Of a stretch of 10,667 nucleotides of DNA, positions 6,723 through 10,667 are shown in pieces; within the stretch, counting starts at the first letter, position 1, and every line of letters begins with the position of its first letter. Position numbers and translations under genes: made by a program. The stretch spans positions 1 to 10,667 of the forward strand of contig JAZSLF010000016.1 in assembly GCA_045535205.1 (NCBI GenBank), in the 5' to 3' direction. The notes beneath the pieces were generated by a model. It saw nothing but the letters and a program-made list of their open reading frames with translations. It ran no database searches and had not been told where the DNA came from. Source of the DNA: RUG14199 sp045535205. GTDB taxonomy: Bacteria; Bacillota; Clostridia; Oscillospirales; CAG-272.

Positions 6723-9700
6723 ATGAAAAACCTAAAAAAACTATTATGTTTGATTTTAGCAATTACGATGGTGTTCGGAACGGCTAACGGCGTTTACGCG
6801 GGTTATGAAGATGGTCGGGATTGTCCGGACTGCGGCCATTATCATTGGGACGAATACATGTGCGGCAAATGCGGGACATGCAGTGCGGAGTGTACCAGTA
6901 CTTCTTGCTTTCTAATTAACCATTGCAATGAGTGCGGCGAATGTTTCAGTGAAGGAAACGGCTTTGAGTGCGATGACTGTCTATCATGTATGGACTGCTA
7001 TATCAACAACGGCTATCACTGCCTGCTTTGTGAGGAATGTTATTACATAGACGAGGAATCCCTCTGCGGTAATTGTTGGCAGTGTGAGGGGTGTGCCGGC
7101 TTTATCTGTAACGAATGCGGCTGGTGCCGTGATTGCCGTGAAAACGAAGGCGGTATGCACTGCGATGAATGTGACAACTGCTACAATGTAATTGAAGACT
7201 GTCAGAGCGGCGGAGAACACTGTATTGATTGCTGTGTGATCTGTGAAAACTGCGAAGGCTGTCTCTTTGACGATGGAGGCGAGCTTTGTATTGACTGCGG
7301 ACTCTGCCTTGACTGTTGTTTCGAAGAAGCATCGAGCGAAGGCTGTGACTGCGGTGTATACTGCGTACTTGGCCCCGGTTGGAGCGAACACGTTTGTATC
7401 TCCTGCGGCAACGCATTTTGTAACGTTGAACAGTGTGAGATCTGTGGTGAATGCCTTGACTGTTGCATGTCCAACAGTGACTGTTCAGAAGGTATGTGTA
7501 TATACGACGATGATTACGATACCCATTTCTGTGAAGACTGCGGCGATTGTTTCGATGTTGTAGATATTTGCGAAAGCTGTTATGACGAAGGCAGCATCAG
7601 ATGTCAGGATTGCTGTCTTGTACTTGTTCAGGATGCGGGCTGCGATTGCTTCAGATATTGTATAAGTGATCCGTATTTTGAAGAACATATCAACGGTTAT
7701 CATGCAGGCGGTGACGGGGGCAGCCATGATCCTACACCTAAAGCGGAATGGATATTCGACACTGTTTCCCATTGGAAGATGTGTAAATATTGTGACGAGG
7801 AGTGGCATCAGTATATCGACTCTGCTCCCCATGAACTCAACAAGTACGGCGTATGTGTAGTTTGCGGATACGATATTTATGCGAAAATAATTATAACGAG
7901 ACATCCCGACAGCCGTGTTTGCAAAGTAACGGATAATAATGCGGATAAGGGCGAAAAGAATTCGGCTTTTGATAATCACGTTTATTTTACTGCTTCTGCT
8001 TTTGGTCTGAATGAGCTTTCTTATCAGTGGTACTACAAAATCGAAGGTGATTCAAGGTGGACCGCTCTTGAAGATGACATCTTTGATTGGGACGGCGATG
8101 AATTTATACAGGTTCACGGTTCTAATACCGAAAGACTTACTGTTGCTGTCGGAGCAACGGTTTGCTATGAGACACATTATTATAAATGTGTTGTAACAGA
8201 CTCTGAGGGTAACGTAGCGGAGACTGCACCTGCGGCACTTCGCTCACCTCACATCTTCGATGAAGATGCCAATGCTATTGTTGACAAAACCCTTTTAGGC
8301 ATTATCCATCAGCTTGACAGCTCCAAGAATATCGGTATTTATGAAACACCGGGTCATATACTTCATTGCATCGGCGATGGCTGTGACGTAGAGAAGACCG
8401 AGGCTCATCGCTGGAGTAAGGTAACGGCTGAGTACGTTGACTTCGGATATAACATGTACGGCGACCCCGTTGGCGACGGTGCCACATGGTATGAATATAC
8501 CTGTTATGACTGCGGTGCACATAAATATCTGAAAGATCACGAGCATTATTTTATCGATCCCGAAACAGAAAAGATAGAAATTGACTACAGTTATGAAAAC
8601 TCTCATGCTCATAAACTGAAATGCTTATTCAAAGGCTGTGAAAAAACGACCCTTGAAACTCACACGTATATGGGATGGGAAGACATGGGAGCCCCTTCCC
8701 AGACTTACAACGGAGTAGGTATTCCTTACAGAGAGTGCTCTCTCTGTTCCTATCAGAATACAAAGAAGCCTCAGATATACGATAAGTCTACGGACTCTAT
8801 GAAGAGTGCAGACTGGACGGGTGACAACGACCTTGTTTACGTCAAATACGGCGCAGCAAGTGAGGACATTATAGTACCGAAGCAGAAATTTTACATTACT
8901 TTTAGTCCTACGGACTACGATAAAACGTTTATAGGCATGGAAAATCCCAAATGTATCACCTGGGACACTTATTATACCTATGAAGACAGAGACGGCAATG
9001 TTACAGAAATAGATGTCACCGATGATGTGTCCTTAGTTCTTATGGATGACGGTCCCAAATGGCAAGTTCAGATATTCGGCAGTTACACAGGCGGCGGTAT
9101 ATTTGAATTTGTGCCTGTAATTGCAAAGACGGAATGTACCCATGAAAGAGGCACCTACATCAAGGGTGCGTATGACCCCGTATGTGTCAAGGACGGCTAC
9201 ACGGGTGACCGTGCATGTGTTGACTGCGGCAAGGTAGTTACATACGGCGAGGAAATTGAGTGCGTCGGTTACCATACGGGTACACTCACTCTCAATCCCC
9301 TTACGGTAAGAGAGGGAAGCTGTACTACAAGAGGTTATACGGGAACTTCAAAGTGCTCGGAATGTAAGATGTCTGTAAGAGGCAGAGCAACACCTAAAAA
9401 GCATACCGGAGACATTGTTCTTGAAAATCACATTGAAGCAACGTGTTATGATTTCGGTTACTCCGGCGACGAATACTGCGGCGACTGCGGCGAACTTCTA
9501 AAAGCAGGTAAGATCGTTGCTCCCGAACATCAAAACGTAACGGTTGAAGGATATGTCGCACCCACCTCAGACAGCGACGGTTATTCGGGAGATCTTTACT
9601 GCGACGATTGCGGTCTTTGTATCAAGTACGGATACACCATCAAAAAAGAAAAAGTTATAAGTGTAATTGAATTTGACGGAGAGGACTTTGAAAGACCCAC

Positions 9701-10667
9701 CGCAGGAGATCATCCTTACTACGATATTACGGAGGATGATGTACGCTTTGATATTGAAAGATTCGGAGTGCCCGGCACCGTGCAAGGAATTACCTGGTAT
9801 AATAAAAACATCGAAGAAAAGGTATATCCTACAGAAAAATTTATAAAGGGGTATACGTACTCTGTATGCTTCAACCTTGAAGTCAACAGTACGTATGCGT
9901 TCTCTTCCGATCTTGAAGTATATATCGGCGGGGAACTTGCAAATGTTGAATATTTCAGCGACCCGAGATTTGTCAGAGTTGAATACACCTTCGACTATAT
10001 TTACACGGCGGTCCTTGAAGAGCTTGATATAACAATGATTCCTCCCGTTCCCGGAGGATGCAGCATAGATTTCAGTCTTCCCAATGATTCTCTGTATTTT
10101 GTAAACATGCTGTCATGTCTTGAAGACGGCGAAGACTTTACCCCCGAAGAGGGATATAATTACTATACAGCGGGAAAGAACTATACCTTCCTCTTTGAAA
10201 TAGTGCCTAAAGTCACATACGGATTCCCCCAGTGTGAATTTGATCCCGATATGACTGTCACCGTAAACGGAAGACCTGTTCAGAATTTGCAGGTGCTTCC
10301 CGATCTTAAAGACGGATTTTTGAGATTCAGCTATGATTTCGGAATATGCGGCAGGGCGACAGTCAGCGGAAGTGTGACTTCCTATTACAGCGGTACCGAT
10401 CCCGTAACGATCCAGCTTATACCGGAAGGAACAAGTGAAGTCGCATATGAGACTGTTGTAACAGGGAACAATGCTTCATATTCAATTGATAACGTACCCG
10501 CAGGAAGCTATACCGTTAAGGTAATGAAAAAGAACCACGCTACCCGTGAATATACGGTTGTTATCGGAAATAATTCGGTAATACAGGACGTAAAGATCCA
10601 TCTGATCGGTGACCTTACAGGTGACGGAAAGCTCAACTCAAAGGATACTGTAATAATACGATCCTAC
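6723..10667 (+). CDS. Secreted cysteine-rich multidomain protein with C-terminal dockerin-like repeat (cut by window end)
   Basis: The frame is open from ATG 6723 to the last base: 1315 codons, no stop, so the C-terminus lies outside the window. AAGGAGG at 6711-6717 supports the start. Residues 1-26 are a signal peptide (MKNLKKLL, hydrophobic core, likely cleavage after VYA). In order follow: a cysteine array (34-313); a W-x-H-rich zinc-ribbon-like CxxC module (about 341-383); an Ig-like domain (about 388-507); scattered CxxC pairs (594/597, 672/675) and CLFKGC (634-639); four GY(T/S)GD-x-x-C-x-x-C-G repeats (825-964); a beta-rich stretch; a carboxypeptidase-regulatory-like domain (about 1210-1293); and GDLTGDGKLNSKDTVIIRSY (1296-1315), which fits the first half of a type I dockerin. 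It is therefore extracellular and probably docked to a cohesin-bearing scaffold. No catalytic domain is recognised. Possible roles are adhesion, metal binding or a structural spacer. It is divergent from a membrane LuxR-type regulator that may control it. Confidence 0.9.
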   Translation, partial: MKNLKKLLCLILAITMVFGTANGVYAGYEDGRDCPDCGHYHWDEYMCGKCGTCSAECTSTSCFLINHCNECGECFSEGNGFECDDCLSCMDCYINNGYHCLLCEECYYIDEESLCGNCWQCEGCAGFICNECGWCRDCRENEGGMHCDECDNCYNVIEDCQSGGEHCIDCCVICENCEGCLFDDGGELCIDCGLCLDCCFEEASSEGCDCGVYCVLGPGWSEHVCISCGNAFCNVEQCEICGECLDCCMSNSDCSEGMCIYDDDYDTHFCEDCGDCFDVVDICESCYDEGSIRCQDCCLVLVQDAGCDCFRYCISDPYFEEHINGYHAGGDGGSHDPTPKAEWIFDTVSHWKMCKYCDEEWHQYIDSAPHELNKYGVCVVCGYDIYAKIIITRHPDSRVCKVTDNNADKGEKNSAFDNHVYFTASAFGLNELSYQWYYKIEGDSRWTALEDDIFDWDGDEFIQVHGSNTERLTVAVGATVCYETHYYKCVVTDSEGNVAETAPAALRSPHIFDEDANAIVDKTLLGIIHQLDSSKNIGIYETPGHILHCIGDGCDVEKTEAHRWSKVTAEYVDFGYNMYGDPVGDGATWYEYTCYDCGAHKYLKDHEHYFIDPETEKIEIDYSYENSHAHKLKCLFKGCEKTTLETHTYMGWEDMGAPSQTYNGVGIPYRECSLCSYQNTKKPQIYDKSTDSMKSADWTGDNDLVYVKYGAASEDIIVPKQKFYITFSPTDYDKTFIGMENPKCITWDTYYTYEDRDGNVTEIDVTDDVSLVLMDDGPKWQVQIFGSYTGGGIFEFVPVIAKTECTHERGTYIKGAYDPVCVKDGYTGDRACVDCGKVVTYGEEIECVGYHTGTLTLNPLTVREGSCTTRGYTGTSKCSECKMSVRGRATPKKHTGDIVLENHIEATCYDFGYSGDEYCGDCGELLKAGKIVAPEHQNVTVEGYVAPTSDSDGYSGDLYCDDCGLCIKYGYTIKKEKVISVIEFDGEDFERPTAGDHPYYDITEDDVRFDIERFGVPGTVQGITWYNKNIEEKVYPTEKFIKGYTYSVCFNLEVNSTYAFSSDLEVYIGGELANVEYFSDPRFVRVEYTFDYIYTAVLEELDITMIPPVPGGCSIDFSLPNDSLYFVNMLSCLEDGEDFTPEEGYNYYTAGKNYTFLFEIVPKVTYGFPQCEFDPDMTVTVNGRPVQNLQVLPDLKDGFLRFSYDFGICGRATVSGSVTSYYSGTDPVTIQLIPEGTSEVAYETVVTGNNASYSIDNVPAGSYTVKVMKKNHATREYTVVIGNNSVIQDVKIHLIGDLTGDGKLNSKDTVIIRSY
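6822..7661 (+). other. Cysteine array: 64 Cys in 280 residues
   Basis: Residues 34-313 of the secreted protein contain 64 cysteines, about 23 percent, nearly all spaced CxxC. Runs of four at two-residue spacing recur: CDDCLSCMDC (83-92), CGNCWQCEGC (115-124), CNECGWCRDC (129-138), CIDCGLCLDCC (189-199) and CEICGECLDCC (238-248). A second recurring unit is His-Cys-x-x-Cys, at residues 67, 99, 146 and 166. The residues between are largely Asp, Glu and Gly. The pattern recalls zinc knuckles or ribbons and metallothionein-like metal clusters, but it matches none of the ordinary families I know. Disulfide pairing is the alternative. Confidence 0.85.
7884..8243 (+). other. Ig-like domain within the secreted protein
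   Basis: Residues about 388-507 show the usual bacterial Ig-like pattern: IIITRHP at the start, VYFTASAFGLNELSYQWYYK with the core Trp, TERLTVAVGA, then YYKCVVTDSEGN and a closing APAALRS. Such domains are spacers or binding modules in secreted proteins. Confidence 0.65.
9195..9614 (+). repeat. Four degenerate repeats GY(T/S)GD-x-x-C-x-x-C-G
   Basis: Within the secreted protein the core recurs at residues 825 (GYTGDRACVDCG), 871 (GYTGTSKCSEC), 912 (GYSGDEYCGDCG) and 953 (GYSGDLYCDDCG), with periods of 46, 41 and 41 residues. Upstream of each core lie a conserved cysteine or its substitution and a His-containing stretch (YHTG, KKHTG, PEHQ). This resembles the Cys/His repeat modules common in Firmicutes surface proteins. 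The fourth copy has lost the upstream cysteine (APTSDSDGY). Confidence 0.8.
10350..10601 (+). other. Carboxypeptidase-regulatory-like (CnaB-like) beta domain
   Basis: Residues about 1210-1293 begin GRATVSGSVTSYYSG and continue through VTIQLIPEG, YSIDNVPAGSYTVKVMKK and YTVVIGNN. G-x-V-x-G-x-V followed later by I-x-N-V-P-A-G-x-Y-x-V is the usual signature of this small beta-sandwich. It often precedes dockerin modules in secreted proteins, as here. Confidence 0.75.
10608..10667 (+). other. First half of a type I dockerin-like module, cut by the window end
   Basis: GDLTGDGKLNSKDTVIIRSY (residues 1296-1315) matches the first calcium-binding repeat of dockerins: Asp1297, Asp1301, Lys1303 and Asp1308 lie at the expected loop positions and a helix begins after it. 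The second repeat would lie outside the window. Thr1299 replaces the more usual Asn. EF-hand-like modules of other secreted proteins are the alternative. Confidence 0.7.

Noticed and set aside
6984..7391. 135-residue open frame on the - strand opposite the cysteine array
   Set aside because: Repeats of Ala/Thr/Val are the complement of TGC/TGT/GAC-rich sequence. No start signal and no family match.
6822..7661. Polyferredoxin reading of the cysteine runs
   Set aside because: The CxxCxxCxxxCP pattern of 4Fe-4S ferredoxins is not present (no Cys-Pro closing residue), and a signal peptide sends the protein outside the cell.
7485..7979. 164-residue open frame on the - strand inside the cysteine-rich gene
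   Set aside because: It lies fully opposite the 1315-codon frame, has no ribosome site or recognisable domain, and its composition (Ile/Ala/Val/Thr) mirrors the Cys/Asp/Tyr codons of the real gene.
1..10667. CRISPR array, insertion sequence, tRNA or rRNA gene
   Set aside because: No regularly spaced identical DNA repeats, transposase motifs, terminal inverted repeats or cloverleaf-type sequences were seen on either strand.

Overview
The window looks like chromosomal DNA from an anaerobic, low-to-moderate-GC Clostridia, most likely of the Ruminococcaceae/Oscillospiraceae type. This is inferred from strong AGGAGG-type ribosome sites, Firmicutes-style enzymes, a membrane-bound LuxR-type regulator and a secreted protein that runs into a dockerin-like calcium-binding repeat at the right edge. 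Species cannot be fixed from the sequence alone.

Positions 1-121 are leader DNA with a good sigma-A-type promoter and ribosome site. Positions 122-5269 hold four closely spaced genes on the + strand (gaps of 13, 8 and 18 bases), probably one operon: a GH65 disaccharide phosphorylase, a beta-phosphoglucomutase of the HAD superfamily, a membrane-anchored phosphodiester glycosidase-like (NAGPA/DUF2233) protein and an acyltransferase-3 family membrane protein. The first two form a classic pair: phosphorolysis of an alpha-glucosyl disaccharide gives beta-glucose-1-phosphate, which the mutase turns into glucose-6-phosphate for glycolysis. The last two look like surface-glycan modification functions sharing the transcript.

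Positions 5270-5383 form a convergent terminator region: a hairpin with a T-run, then a perfect 12-bp stem that can serve both strands. On the - strand (5384-6490) lies a protein with 7-8 membrane segments resembling the 7TM histidine-kinase sensor region, joined directly to a LuxR/GerE helix-turn-helix, so it is a candidate one-component membrane sensor-regulator. The divergent intergenic region (6491-6722) carries three direct copies of TCC(A/C)ACACTT plus a perfect 11-bp inverted repeat, a likely operator cluster.

From 6723 to the right edge an uninterrupted frame of 1315 codons encodes a secreted multidomain protein, cut off by the window. It has a signal peptide, an extreme cysteine array (64 Cys in 280 residues, nearly all CxxC spaced), further CxxC modules, an Ig-like domain, four GY(T/S)GDxxCxxCG repeats, a carboxypeptidase-regulatory-like beta domain, and the first half of a dockerin-like repeat. 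This protein, its divergent membrane regulator and the operator cluster between them are the most novel part of the window.
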